Notes: a model not told the origin generated them from the sequence alone. 23,119 bases of DNA from Anaerolineaceae bacterium UBA4781 (GCA_002403105.1 DHHD01000047.1:1-23119), one strand, 5' to 3'. Shown: positions 6,949-14,662, counted from the stretch's first letter. Translations and numbers: made by a program.

Positions 6949-8118
6949 TTATGCATCCGGGGAGAGCATAAAAAAGAGCTCCCAAGCACCGCTTTCCTTT
7001 TGATCGAAAATGGAATTATCATCTGCCAGCACGATCCAGGTGCTGCCCGGCTTGAGCGCGAAGGGATTGCCGGAAGAATCGAAGAACTGGATGGGAGCCT
7101 GGTCATTGGGCACTTTCCACTGCCCTTCGAACATTTGCCCATCACGGTAGAAGACGGCGCGTTTGCCTTCAATATTCTTCATGATCTCGATCTCATGCTC
7201 GCTGGGAGCATTTTCAATGTAGTGAGCGAAGAGGATGACAACATTATCAAACGCCAACTGCTGCCCGGTGACGCGGTCCACCAGCGGGACCATCCAAAAA
7301 TCGCCTTCATTTTCATCGCCCTCCATTTGTTCGATCCAGCGCAGGTAAGAACCGGAAGCGGCATCATACTTCCATTCGGCGCGATTGTAGTAATTGAAGA
7401 GGATATTAACCTGCTCCACGGGTACACCCCCGGAAGGAACTTGCTCATTAAAATACATACCCTGCAGATCAGGCGTGCCACCCGGGTCAATACCATTCTG
7501 TTTGGCATAAGCGCTGATATCGGCGGAACTGGCGAAGACCCCTACCACACTGTGGGTATCTGTTCCACAAAAAGCAGGGCAGAGCGCTTCTTCAAACGAA
7601 ACAGCGCGCTCACCAAGCGCTTGAACCAGAACCGCATCCGTATCTTCATCGGCACTGCCATAACCCAGAATACCCCAATACAACCGAACCAGTTCGGCAT
7701 CCACCAAGCGTCCGGAGCGCACCGGCCCAATGCTGGAACTGTCATTTCCATAATAAACAGCTAGAAAGCGATTGGTGCCATTGCCTATGTAATAATCGAA
7801 GACGATATCGGCAAATGAAAGACCAGCGTGTGGTCTGCCGCTGCGAGGATAATTGGATACCTTCACCATGACCGGCATACGATTCAGGATATTGGGATCG
7901 GACACAGGCAACCCGGTGAGAGGATTGATACCGGTTTGCACCGGGATTGTGGCAGTGGATAAGACGGGCTGAGAAGATTCAGTCTCTCCAGCAATCTCCT
8001 GCACCGGTGTGGAAGTTAACACGGTTGACGGCTGAGTAGAACCTGCCTGGCAGCTTACCAGCAAGATAGCGATTAGAATTACGAAGAAAAAACCTTTTTT
8101 TATGCTATTCATCATCAT
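6949..8118 (-). CDS. DUF3048 (YerB-like) lipoprotein
   Basis: A 389-residue secreted lipoprotein. A lysine-rich start and hydrophobic stretch end in the lipobox LVSC (20-23), with Cys23 as the expected lipidation site. A low-complexity Ser/Thr/Pro spacer follows. The mature part shows the DUF3048 features INPLTGLPV, then RMPVMVKVSNYPRSGRPHAG, LSFADIVFDY and SSIGPVRSGR, and the second conserved lobe (FNYYNRAEWKYD, PSEHEIEI, GQMFEGQWKV). The YerB family is widespread in Gram-positive-like bacteria and Chloroflexota; its role is unknown, probably at the cell envelope. Three tandem ATGs (8118, 8115, 8112) begin the gene. There is no SD, and the -10 lies 11 bases upstream, so the transcript would have almost no leader. 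Confidence 0.88.
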   Translation of the reverse strand: MMMNSIKKGFFFVILIAILLVSCQAGSTQPSTVLTSTPVQEIAGETESSQPVLSTATIPVQTGINPLTGLPVSDPNILNRMPVMVKVSNYPRSGRPHAGLSFADIVFDYYIGNGTNRFLAVYYGNDSSSIGPVRSGRLVDAELVRLYWGILGYGSADEDTDAVLVQALGERAVSFEEALCPAFCGTDTHSVVGVFASSADISAYAKQNGIDPGGTPDLQGMYFNEQVPSGGVPVEQVNILFNYYNRAEWKYDAASGSYLRWIEQMEGDENEGDFWMVPLVDRVTGQQLAFDNVVILFAHYIENAPSEHEIEIMKNIEGKRAVFYRDGQMFEGQWKVPNDQAPIQFFDSSGNPFALKPGSTWIVLADDNSIFDQKESGAWELFFMLSPDA

Positions 8119-8129
8119 TGCACAGGTGC

Positions 8130-8135
8130 ATTATA
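8130..8135 (-). promoter_or_regulatory. -10 box of the DUF3048 lipoprotein gene
   Basis: TATAAT on the minus strand, 11 bases before the first ATG, predicting a leader of roughly 5 bases. A near-palindrome TGCAC-AG-GTGCA (8119-8130) covers the likely start of transcription. No good -35 was found. Confidence 0.4.
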
Positions 8136-8161
8136 ACGAAAAACATAGGGCTGCCCACAAG

Positions 8162-8167
8162 TATAAT
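8162..8167 (+). promoter_or_regulatory. -10 box of the B12-subunit gene
   Basis: A perfect TATAAT 17 bases before the ATG at 8185, followed by the SD AAGAGGA (8174-8180). It overlaps the upstream in-frame TTG at 8167, which excludes that codon as the start. Together with the minus-strand TATAAT at 8130-8135 it forms a compact divergent promoter pair. Confidence 0.5.
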
Positions 8168-8184
8168 TGAAGCAAGAGGATCGC

Positions 8185-8586
8185 ATGGAAGAGAAAAAAA
8201 TTCGAGTTCTAATCGCAAAACCAGGTTTGGATGGGCATGACCGGGGCGCCAAGATCATCGCACGTGCTCTGCGCGATGCGGGCATGGAAGTCATTTACAC
8301 CGGGCTGCGCCAGACGCCTGAGATGGTGGTGCAGGCAGCTCTACAAGAAGATGTGGATGTCATTGGTCTTTCCGTCCTTTCGGGTGCGCACATGTCGCTT
8401 GTGCCGCGTATTCTTGACCTGGCAAAGCAAGCCAAACTGGAGGATGTGCGGATCTTTCTGGGTGGAATCATCCCTGCGGAAGATGCCAAAGCGCTCATCA
8501 AGCTGGGTGTGAAAGCAGTGTATGGACCGGGAACCTCCACCACGCAGGTTGTAGAGGATATTCAAACACTGTTCGAAAAAGCATAG
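8185..8586 (+). CDS. Methylmalonyl-CoA mutase small (B12-binding) subunit
   Basis: A 133-residue stand-alone cobalamin-binding Rossmann domain. KPGLDGHDRGAKI contains the DxHxxG box, with His18 as the lower cobalt ligand. SVLSG and GGIIP, which wrap the nucleotide tail, follow. The length matches the small subunit of split methylmalonyl-CoA mutases, which interconvert (R)-methylmalonyl-CoA and succinyl-CoA in propionate metabolism. The catalytic large subunit is not in the window. I start it at ATG 8185 because of the SD four bases upstream; an in-frame TTG at 8167 lies inside the -10 box. The next gene overlaps its stop by one base and encodes the chaperone GTPase for the same enzyme. A related mutase such as ethylmalonyl- or isobutyryl-CoA mutase is possible. 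Confidence 0.9.
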   Translation: MEEKKIRVLIAKPGLDGHDRGAKIIARALRDAGMEVIYTGLRQTPEMVVQAALQEDVDVIGLSVLSGAHMSLVPRILDLAKQAKLEDVRIFLGGIIPAEDAKALIKLGVKAVYGPGTSTTQVVEDIQTLFEKA

Positions 8587-9569
8587 TGGATTCAAGCATG
8601 CCTGAACTCGTTCAAGCAATTTTGCAGGGAGATCGGCGGGCACTGGCGCGATCGATCACGCTGGTTGAAAATGATACCGCTCAAGGACAGCAAACACTGG
8701 ATGCGCTCTTTCCAAAAACCGGAAAAGCGCATGTGGTCGGGATCACCGGAGCCAGCGGGGCAGGAAAATCGAGCCTGGTGAACTGCCTGGTTGATATTCT
8801 CATTCAACAGGATCCGAAGCTGCAGGTAGCGGTGATCGCGGTGGACCCCACCAGCCCCTTCAGCGGAGGATCTGTGCTCGGAGATCGCATCCGCATGCGA
8901 GCCATCGCGGAAAACCCTAATGTGTTCATTCGCTCCATGGCAAGTCGTGGCGCTCTGGGTGGTCTGGCACATAACACTCAAGCTGTTTCATTGGTGCTGG
9001 ATGCTGCCGGGTATGATTTCATCCTTGTCGAAACCGTGGGAGCCGGGCAATCGGAAGTGGAGATCGCCAGTTTGGCTCACAGTGTGCTGGTGGTGGAAGC
9101 ACCCGGATTGGGGGATGATATTCAAGCAGCCAAAGCCGGCATCATGGAAATTGCCGATATTCTGGTGCTGAACAAAGCCGATAAAGCGGATGTGGATGCA
9201 GCAGAAATGGCGCTGCGTTCCATGCTCGCGATGGGATATCCATCCACGAAAACTGACGGATCGGTGTGGGTCCCCCCCATTTTACGAACGGTCGCTACGG
9301 ATGGAAAAGGAGTAGCAGAAGTGGTTAATGCTATTCAAGCGCACGCGGAATTTCTACACTCCACCGGAACCTGGCAGCAGCGCGACCAGACCCGGCTGCG
9401 TGCTTTTTTACACGGGCTGCTTGAGCGCAAACGCAATCAGGAATGGCAGCAATTTATCCAAAAAGAGGAATTCAAGCAAGTTTTGAAAAAAATATACATA
9501 CATGAATTATCTCCTTATGCTGCTGTAGAACAGTTACAGAGCATTTCCTTCCTTAAAAATTCACATTAA
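8586..9569 (+). CDS. meaB: MeaB/ArgK-family GTPase, methylmalonyl-CoA mutase chaperone
   Basis: A G3E-type P-loop GTPase of 327 residues. Walker A is GASGAGKS (55-62). The Mg/switch segment is DPTSPFSGGSVLGDRIRM, Walker B/switch II is ETVGAGQSE (149-157), and the guanine-specific motif is NKAD (196-199). MeaB gates adenosylcobalamin loading and protects methylmalonyl-CoA mutase from inactivation, which fits its place directly behind the B12 subunit. The GTG at 8586 overlaps the upstream TAG (TAGTG), implying coupling. An ATG at 8598, preceded by AGTGGA, is a real alternative and would start the protein at MPELVQAILQGDRRAL, the usual N-terminus of the family. The C-terminal helical dimerisation arm is complete. 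Confidence 0.92.
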   Translation: MDSSMPELVQAILQGDRRALARSITLVENDTAQGQQTLDALFPKTGKAHVVGITGASGAGKSSLVNCLVDILIQQDPKLQVAVIAVDPTSPFSGGSVLGDRIRMRAIAENPNVFIRSMASRGALGGLAHNTQAVSLVLDAAGYDFILVETVGAGQSEVEIASLAHSVLVVEAPGLGDDIQAAKAGIMEIADILVLNKADKADVDAAEMALRSMLAMGYPSTKTDGSVWVPPILRTVATDGKGVAEVVNAIQAHAEFLHSTGTWQQRDQTRLRAFLHGLLERKRNQEWQQFIQKEEFKQVLKKIYIHELSPYAAVEQLQSISFLKNSH

Positions 9570-9639
9570 CATCCCCGTGAAATCAATTTCGCATTACAAT
9601 CTTAAAAAGTGGATTTATTTTTAAGGAGTAGCAATTATT

Positions 9640-10962
9640 ATGCAGCGTACTTATATTGGTGATCTCAGCAATCATATTGATCAAGAGGTAAAAGTGCAGG
9701 GCTGGTTGCAAATATTACGCGACCAGAAGAAAATGCAGTTCCTCATCCTGCGTGACCGCACCGGATTGGTGCAGGTGGCACACTATCGCCCGGCGAATGA
9801 AGAACTGGCAAACCAGATCTCCACATTGGGCACCGAATCTGCCCTGACCATCATTGGTAAAGTGGTGAAGAATGATGTTGTTAAACTGGGCGGTCTGGAG
9901 ATACAGCTTCAAGAATTAAAAATAGAGAATACGGCTGAAACCCCCATGCCGTATGATCCATTTGACGATGAAAATGTACCTTCCGTGGATTTTCGGATGG
10001 ATTGGCGCTATCTCGACCTACGCCGCCCGCAAAATCTGCTCATCTTTGAAGTACAAACCACACTCGAACATGCTCTGCGTGAATTCTGGCTGCAAAATGA
10101 TTTCATGGAGATCCATTCTCCCAAGATCATGGGCAGCCCCAGCGAGAGTGGTGCAGAGCTCTTCCAATTGGAATATTTTGACCGAAAAGCCTATCTGGCA
10201 CAATCGCCCCAATTTTACAAACAAATGGGAATGGCTGCCGGATTTGAACGTGTTTTCGAGGTGGGTCCGGTCTTTCGTGCTGATCCTTCTTTCACATCGC
10301 GTCACATGACAGAGTTCACCGGATTGGACATGGAAATGTCATGGGTCGATTCTCATGAAGATGTAATGGTATTCACCGAACGCTGGCTGCAATATGCTTA
10401 CCAGCGGGTGCAGGAAAAACATGGCGAACAAATTAAAGCTGCGTACGGATTTGACCTGCAAGTGCCGGCAATTCCTTTCCCACGTATCAGCATGGCAGAT
10501 GCGGTCACAGCTTTAAAAGAAGCAGGTTATGAACTGCCGCCTGAAAAGAAAGGCGATCTGGACCCGGGTGGAGAACGAGCTCTGGCAGAATACATCAAGA
10601 AAAAGTACAGCAATGATTTCTTCTTCCTGATCGACTGGCCTATCCAGGTACGCCCCTTCTATCACATGCGACATCCAGATAATGAAACTCTTACCCGCAG
10701 TTTCGACCTGATCGCGGGCGGTTTGGAAATCGCCACCGGTGCACAACGCGAACACCGGTATGAGGTATTGAAAAAACAAGCGCTAGAAAAAGGATTGGGA
10801 TTAGAAAACATTCAGTTCTACCTCGATTTCTTCCGCTTCGGCTGCCCCCCGCATGGTGGTTTTGGAATGGGTCTCTCACGCCTGCTAATGGTGCTGCTGC
10901 AGCTCCAGAACATCCGTGAAACCGTGTATCTGTTCCGCGGACCGAACCGCTTGAACCCGTAG
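9640..10962 (+). CDS. aspS: Aspartyl-tRNA synthetase, archaeal type (possibly aspartate-tRNA(Asn/Asp))
   Basis: A 440-residue class IIb synthetase without the large bacterial insertion (bacterial AspRS is about 590), so it is the archaeal/eukaryal type. An N-terminal OB-fold for the anticodon (VQGWLQILRDQKKMQFLILR) is followed by the catalytic core. Motif 2 is VFRADPSFTSRHMTEF, then EIATGAQREHRYE, and motif 3 is GFGMGLSRLLM. Enzymes of this type in bacteria are often non-discriminating and charge tRNA(Asn) with Asp for amidation by GatCAB. Gln24 occupies the place where, as I recall, discriminating archaeal enzymes have Trp. A good SD (AAGGAG) precedes the ATG. It heads a close-packed run with the GNAT gene (10-base gap), prs and mutM. 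Confidence 0.93.
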   Translation: MQRTYIGDLSNHIDQEVKVQGWLQILRDQKKMQFLILRDRTGLVQVAHYRPANEELANQISTLGTESALTIIGKVVKNDVVKLGGLEIQLQELKIENTAETPMPYDPFDDENVPSVDFRMDWRYLDLRRPQNLLIFEVQTTLEHALREFWLQNDFMEIHSPKIMGSPSESGAELFQLEYFDRKAYLAQSPQFYKQMGMAAGFERVFEVGPVFRADPSFTSRHMTEFTGLDMEMSWVDSHEDVMVFTERWLQYAYQRVQEKHGEQIKAAYGFDLQVPAIPFPRISMADAVTALKEAGYELPPEKKGDLDPGGERALAEYIKKKYSNDFFFLIDWPIQVRPFYHMRHPDNETLTRSFDLIAGGLEIATGAQREHRYEVLKKQALEKGLGLENIQFYLDFFRFGCPPHGGFGMGLSRLLMVLLQLQNIRETVYLFRGPNRLNP

Positions 10963-10972
10963 AGGAAACGAG

Positions 10973-11512
10973 ATGATCATTGGCGATACAGTACGCTTAA
11001 GAGGAATTGACAAGGAAGACCTGCCACTTTTCGTGAGCTGGCTGAACGATCCGGATGTTCGCCGCTATCTATCACTCTACACCCCACTTTCAAATGCACA
11101 GGAAGTGAAGTGGTTTGAAGATCTAGCGAACCATTGCTTGGCTGAACAACCTTTGATGATCGAAGTGCAGAATGAAAAAGGATGGAAAGCAGTGGGGGAT
11201 ATCAGCTATATTAACGTTGATCAGCAATCACGCAATGCCGAATTGGGAGTGTTCATTGGAGATAAGGAATTCTGGGGAAAAGGTATTGGCACGAAAGCCA
11301 TATCGTTAATGCTGGATTACGGATTTAAAACACTGAATTTTCATCGTGTGTATCTGCGCGTTTTCGCGCCCAATCAAAGAGGGGTTCACTGTTACGAGAA
11401 GATCGGATTCAAACACGAAGGGAATATGCGCGAAGCATATTTTCTGGATGGTGAATATGTTGATGTTTTATTTATGAGCATTCTAAAAGAGGAATGGAGA
11501 GGAAAAAGTTGA
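10973..11512 (+). CDS. GNAT-family N-acetyltransferase (RimJ/RimL-like)
   Basis: A 179-residue single-domain GNAT protein. The N-terminal VRLRGIDKEDLPLFVSWLND is the typical opening of RimJ/RimL-type enzymes. The acetyl-CoA site is GVFIGDKEFWGKGIGTKAIS (motif A, with the G-K-G-I-G-T loop), and the C-terminal NQRGVHCYEKIGFKHEG is the conserved motif B. Members acetylate protein N-termini, amino sugars or polyamines; the substrate here is not readable. SD GAGGAAACG precedes the ATG. It follows aspS by 10 bases and its 3' end overlaps the start region of prs, so it is part of the operon. Confidence 0.9.
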   Translation: MIIGDTVRLRGIDKEDLPLFVSWLNDPDVRRYLSLYTPLSNAQEVKWFEDLANHCLAEQPLMIEVQNEKGWKAVGDISYINVDQQSRNAELGVFIGDKEFWGKGIGTKAISLMLDYGFKTLNFHRVYLRVFAPNQRGVHCYEKIGFKHEGNMREAYFLDGEYVDVLFMSILKEEWRGKS

Positions 11513-12507
11513 GTATGACTACCAGTGCACTGCGGCATGACCGCATGATGTATGGGGGGATCAAATTATATGCAGGCTCTGCCTGCCCGGAATTGGCAGA
11601 AAGCATCGCTTCTTATCTGGAAGTGCCGCTTTGTAAAACAACGATCACCACGTTCCCGAATGAGAATTTATTCGTCAAACTGCACACCAGTGTGCGCGGG
11701 CAGGATTGTTATGTGATCCAGACCCTCTCTTCACCGGTTCACACCAATTTAATGGAGCTGCTGATCCTGATCCAAACTCTGCGCCTGGATTCTGCGGGGC
11801 GTATCACAGCGGTATTTCCTTATATGTGCTATTCCCGTTCGGATAAAAAAGACCAGCCGCGAGTACCCATCACAGCCCGTTTGGTGGCGGATATGATCCA
11901 GGCAGCCGGGGCTGATCGCTACATGACCCTCGACCTGCATGCCGATCAAATTCAAGGCTTTTTCTCCATCCCCGGTGATGTGCTATACGCTTCACACGTT
12001 CTGATCGAGTATCTGGCGGAAATAAAGAAGAAAATGAATAATCCGGTGCTGCTTTCTCCGGATCTGGGTTTTGCAAAGAAAGCGCGTAATTATGCTGAAG
12101 AGCTCAACATTCCACTAGCATTCATTGAAAAAAGACGTATTCAGAACACTGATAATCCGGAAGTGTTGACCCTGATCGGAGATGTAGAGGGGAGAGACGT
12201 GATCTTGCTGGATGAAGAAGTCTCTACCGGAAAGACCATCATCAATGCGGTGAACGTTGCCACAAAAAATGGCGCTAAAAATGTAGTGGTAGTGTTCATC
12301 CACCCCATTCTGGCAGGGGATGCCGTGGAGCAAATGGCAAAACTGCCTGTAAAAGAGTTTGTTACAACCGACACCATTCCGATCCCCAAAGAAAAGCAAG
12401 CACAATTCGGCGGCCGCCTGCGCATTATCTCTGTGTCAAATTTAATTGGCGAAGTCGTGCGCAGAGTCAATGAGGGTCGTTCGGTGGGCGAGATGTTTAA
12501 CGAATAG
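11509..12507 (+). CDS. prs: Ribose-phosphate pyrophosphokinase (PRPP synthetase), variant active-site loop
   Basis: About 332 residues, full length. It makes PRPP from ribose-5-phosphate and ATP. Seen are the ATP-binding stretch PYMCYSRSDKKDQPRVPITA, the signature TLDLHADQIQGFF, SPDLGFAKKARNYA, EKRR, and the PRPP/ribose-phosphate loop as DEEVSTGKTI, where the family usually has DD-x-I-D-T-x-GT. That loop and the missing glycine pair in SPD-x-G-G make it divergent. Start: TTG 11509 overlaps the GNAT stop (TTGA) and has AGAGGA 5 bases upstream. ATG 11515 is the alternative; ATG 11494 has its SD directly abutting and is unlikely. It lies in the aspS-GNAT-prs-mutM run. Confidence 0.88.
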   Translation: MSMTTSALRHDRMMYGGIKLYAGSACPELAESIASYLEVPLCKTTITTFPNENLFVKLHTSVRGQDCYVIQTLSSPVHTNLMELLILIQTLRLDSAGRITAVFPYMCYSRSDKKDQPRVPITARLVADMIQAAGADRYMTLDLHADQIQGFFSIPGDVLYASHVLIEYLAEIKKKMNNPVLLSPDLGFAKKARNYAEELNIPLAFIEKRRIQNTDNPEVLTLIGDVEGRDVILLDEEVSTGKTIINAVNVATKNGAKNVVVVFIHPILAGDAVEQMAKLPVKEFVTTDTIPIPKEKQAQFGGRLRIISVSNLIGEVVRRVNEGRSVGEMFNE

Positions 12508-12538
12508 CATATAACCCGAATAACCTGTATACGTATCA

Positions 12539-13384
12539 ATGCCAGAATTACCGGAAGTAGAAACGATCGCCCGTTCTCTCAGTCAAGGAAAAGGAACGGG
12601 CTTTTCTGTTGTGGGGCAGAAGATCGAAGGTGTCTCCATCCTGTGGGAGCGTTCGATCGCTACGCCTTCAGCGGTAAAGTTCAAGCAGCGCATACAGGGT
12701 CAAACGATTCGAGAAGTTGGACGGAGGGGAAAGTATATTGTAATGAGCCTTTCGAGCGACACGTTGTTGTTTCATCTGCGTATGAGCGGCGACCTGCATA
12801 CAAAATCTGCCGCCGTGCAGGATGGAGAAGAAACGGTCGGGAAACACGACAGGGTGATCTTCTTTTTACACAATGGACAACGCTTGATCTTTGAAGATGC
12901 CCGAAAATTTGGAAGGATCTGGCTGCTGGCTAACCCGCAAGATGAACTGGGCGATCTCGGGCCGGAACCGCTGTCAGAAGCATTTACTGCTGATCGATTC
13001 CATAATATGCTGCAGAGCAGTAAGCGTCCATTGAAACCGCTGCTTATGGATCAAACCTTTCTGGCGGGATTGGGCAATATTTATACAGATGAAGCGCTTT
13101 TCAAAGCGAAACTGCACCCACTGATCCCTGCAAATCAACTGGGCGTCGAACAAGCAGCAACCTTGTTTAAAGCGATCAGAGAAACATTACTGGAAGGTAT
13201 CCGGCGCAATGGAGCAAGCATTGATTGGGCGTATCGCGGCGGGGATTTTCAAAATCATTTTTTTGTGTATGGAAGAAAAGGCGATGTGTGCTTTATTTGT
13301 GGAACTCCCATTGAACGGATCGTGGTTGGCCAACGAGGAACGCATTTTTGCCCAACCTGTCAAAAAACAACTATTGAGCGATAA
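12539..13384 (+). CDS. mutM: Formamidopyrimidine-DNA glycosylase / AP lyase
   Basis: A 281-residue MutM/Fpg enzyme that removes 8-oxoguanine and formamidopyrimidines. Pro2-Glu3 of MPELPEVETIAR are the catalytic N-terminal residues. GRRGKYI carries the conserved Lys, FHLRMSG and GPEPLSEAF are family blocks, and LAGLGNIYTDEALF is the helix-two-turn-helix. The C-terminal zinc finger is CFIC-x16-CPTC with all four cysteines. The start is fixed by the N-terminal Pro. No SD is visible; a TATACG lies 5 bases upstream, so translation may be leaderless or coupled to prs, whose stop is 31 bases away. Confidence 0.95.
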   Translation: MPELPEVETIARSLSQGKGTGFSVVGQKIEGVSILWERSIATPSAVKFKQRIQGQTIREVGRRGKYIVMSLSSDTLLFHLRMSGDLHTKSAAVQDGEETVGKHDRVIFFLHNGQRLIFEDARKFGRIWLLANPQDELGDLGPEPLSEAFTADRFHNMLQSSKRPLKPLLMDQTFLAGLGNIYTDEALFKAKLHPLIPANQLGVEQAATLFKAIRETLLEGIRRNGASIDWAYRGGDFQNHFFVYGRKGDVCFICGTPIERIVVGQRGTHFCPTCQKTTIER

Positions 13385-13450
13385 AGTATGCATTTGAACT
13401 ATTCTTTTTTCAATCGATCTTGACGTACAATGAAAAAATAGAGGAAAACT

Positions 13451-13627
13451 ATGTATGCATTTATACCGGGATCCATTTTTTTAGGGGTGGGGATATTGCT
13501 GTACCGGCGAGAATGGAAAAAGATGCCGGAGGATCGCAATAAAGCCAATATCATGCTAGCCAGTTATGCCTGCATCATTGGAGTTGCACTGGGAATTATT
13601 TCCGTTTTATATTGGGGTGAGATATAA
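13451..13627 (+). CDS. Small membrane protein, 58 residues
   Basis: ATG with a strong SD (GAGGAAA, 13441-13447) opens a 58-codon frame. Its layout is a hydrophobic helix (FIPGSIFLGVGILLY), a basic loop (RREWKKMPEDRNK) and a second hydrophobic helix (IMLASYACIIGVALGIISVL). This two-helix hairpin with a cytoplasmic positive loop is typical of small bacterial membrane proteins. It follows mutM by 66 bases and may be the last gene of that run. No family recognised. Confidence 0.6.
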   Translation: MYAFIPGSIFLGVGILLYRREWKKMPEDRNKANIMLASYACIIGVALGIISVLYWGEI

Positions 13628-13676
13628 TCATCCCTTTGGCAAACCCAAATAGTCTCTAATCAAATTGTAAACCAAC

Positions 13677-13706
13677 TTTAAAATGCCTTGACAAGCATTG
13701 TATAAT
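13677..13706 (+). promoter_or_regulatory. Promoter of the Panacea toxin-antitoxin pair
   Basis: TTTAAA (13677-13682), an 18-base spacer and a perfect TATAAT (13701-13706), 47 bases before the ATG at 13754. A perfect TTGACA (13688-13693) lies between them but is too close to that -10 to pair with it. A TATAAA at 13732-13737 is a second candidate -10. Confidence 0.35.
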
Positions 13707-13753
13707 AATAGACAGAACGATTGTACTAGAATATAAAGTGTGATGAGGGAAGT

Positions 13754-14191
13754 ATGGCAAATGTATTTGATGTTGCAAAATACATACTATTGAAACAAGG
13801 CGAAATGACTACCATGAAGTTACAAAAGCTTGTTTACTTTTCACAAGCTTGGTCAACAGTATGGGATGGAGAACTTTTATTTCAAGAAAAAATAGAAGCA
13901 TGGGCAAATGGCCCTGTGGTTCCGACTCTTTATAATGCACATCGTGGTTTATTTATTGTGAATGAAAGAAACTTTAAAATTGGCGATGTAAATGAACTTA
14001 CTAAAGTAGAAAAAGAAACGATAGATGCAGTTCTAAAAACATATGGTGATAAATCACCATCTTGGTTAAGTGAGCTAACTCATAATGAAGACCCGTGGAA
14101 AAACGCTAGAGAAGGTTTAGCGCCCGGGGATCGTGGTCATGCTGAAATACGTCCGGAATCTCTATCTGAATATTACGAATCTCTTCTTTAG
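13754..14191 (+). CDS. Panacea/SocA-like (DUF4065) antitoxin
   Basis: A 145-residue protein with the Panacea (DUF4065, SocA-type) domain over most of its length. Seen are FDVAKYILLK near the start, the hallmark MKLQKLVYFSQAW, then EAWANGPVVPTLYNAHRG, and WLSELTHNEDPWKNAREG toward the C-terminus. The domain is a modular antitoxin found with many unrelated toxins, and also serves as a protease adaptor in SocA. The next frame starts 5 bases after its stop, the arrangement expected of a toxin-antitoxin pair. Base composition is AT-rich compared with mutM just upstream, consistent with horizontal acquisition. The SD is a weak GAGGGAAGT. Confidence 0.85.
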   Translation: MANVFDVAKYILLKQGEMTTMKLQKLVYFSQAWSTVWDGELLFQEKIEAWANGPVVPTLYNAHRGLFIVNERNFKIGDVNELTKVEKETIDAVLKTYGDKSPSWLSELTHNEDPWKNAREGLAPGDRGHAEIRPESLSEYYESLL

Positions 14192-14196
14192 GTATT

Positions 14197-14631
14197 GTGG
14201 AAAAGAATACTGCTACTAGCTATTCTCCATCTGGAAGTAAAGTTCCGGTTATTAGAGCACGTGTTGACAAGAGCAACGATACGATCATATTTAGCTTCGA
14301 ACGCTTTGATAGTCTTAGCAGATGGAGCGAGAGTAAAAGAGAAATAAAAACAAGTTTCTGGGATATTGCAGACAAACTTAAAAGTTTCGAAGAAAAAACA
14401 TGGGCAGCTTTAGCCGCAAACGAAAAAGAGCATCATTCGGTTGATTTTTATAAACTTGAGAAACCAGCGAAAGAAGCGGCTACGGCCATTGGTATAGATG
14501 AGTACGATAAAATATGGAGTCTTCGCTTAAACGGAAAACAAAGAATATGGGGAATAAGATACCAAGAGACAAGATACTTTATGGTTATTTGGTGGGATCC
14601 AGAACATCAAGTGTGTAAATCTAAAAAGTAA
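14197..14631 (+). CDS. Probable toxin partner of the Panacea antitoxin
   Basis: A 144-residue frame starting with GTG 5 bases after the antitoxin stop and ending just before a bidirectional terminator. It has no signal peptide or membrane segment. The central part (WDIADKLKSFEEKTWAALAA) is helical. The C-terminal part is a compact beta pattern with a striking run of Arg/Trp/His: RLNGKQRIWGIR, then RYFMVIWWDPEHQVC. This end resembles, loosely, small RelE-like nuclease toxins, but I cannot place it in a named family. Position and spacing are the main evidence for the toxin role. AT-rich like its partner. It could also be an accessory protein rather than the toxic component. Confidence 0.6.
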   Translation: MEKNTATSYSPSGSKVPVIRARVDKSNDTIIFSFERFDSLSRWSESKREIKTSFWDIADKLKSFEEKTWAALAANEKEHHSVDFYKLEKPAKEAATAIGIDEYDKIWSLRLNGKQRIWGIRYQETRYFMVIWWDPEHQVCKSKK

Positions 14632-14632
14632 G

Positions 14633-14662
14633 AAAAACCTAGCTCTTTTCGCTAGGCTTTTT
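14633..14662. terminator. Bidirectional intrinsic terminator
   Basis: CCTAGC (14638-14643) and GCTAGG (14651-14656) form a perfect stem with a 7-base loop, flanked by A5 on the left and CT5 on the right. It therefore terminates both the Panacea pair (plus) and, read on the minus strand, the convergent ATPase gene. Confidence 0.8.

Noticed and set aside
7000..7764. 254-residue plus-strand frame
   Set aside because: It is the antisense shadow of the DUF3048 lipoprotein, which has a lipobox and family motifs on the other strand.
13719..13737. TTGTACTAG near the Panacea start, similar to half of the XRE operator at 1164-1172
   Set aside because: Only nine bases match and the second arm is missing, so shared control is not supported.
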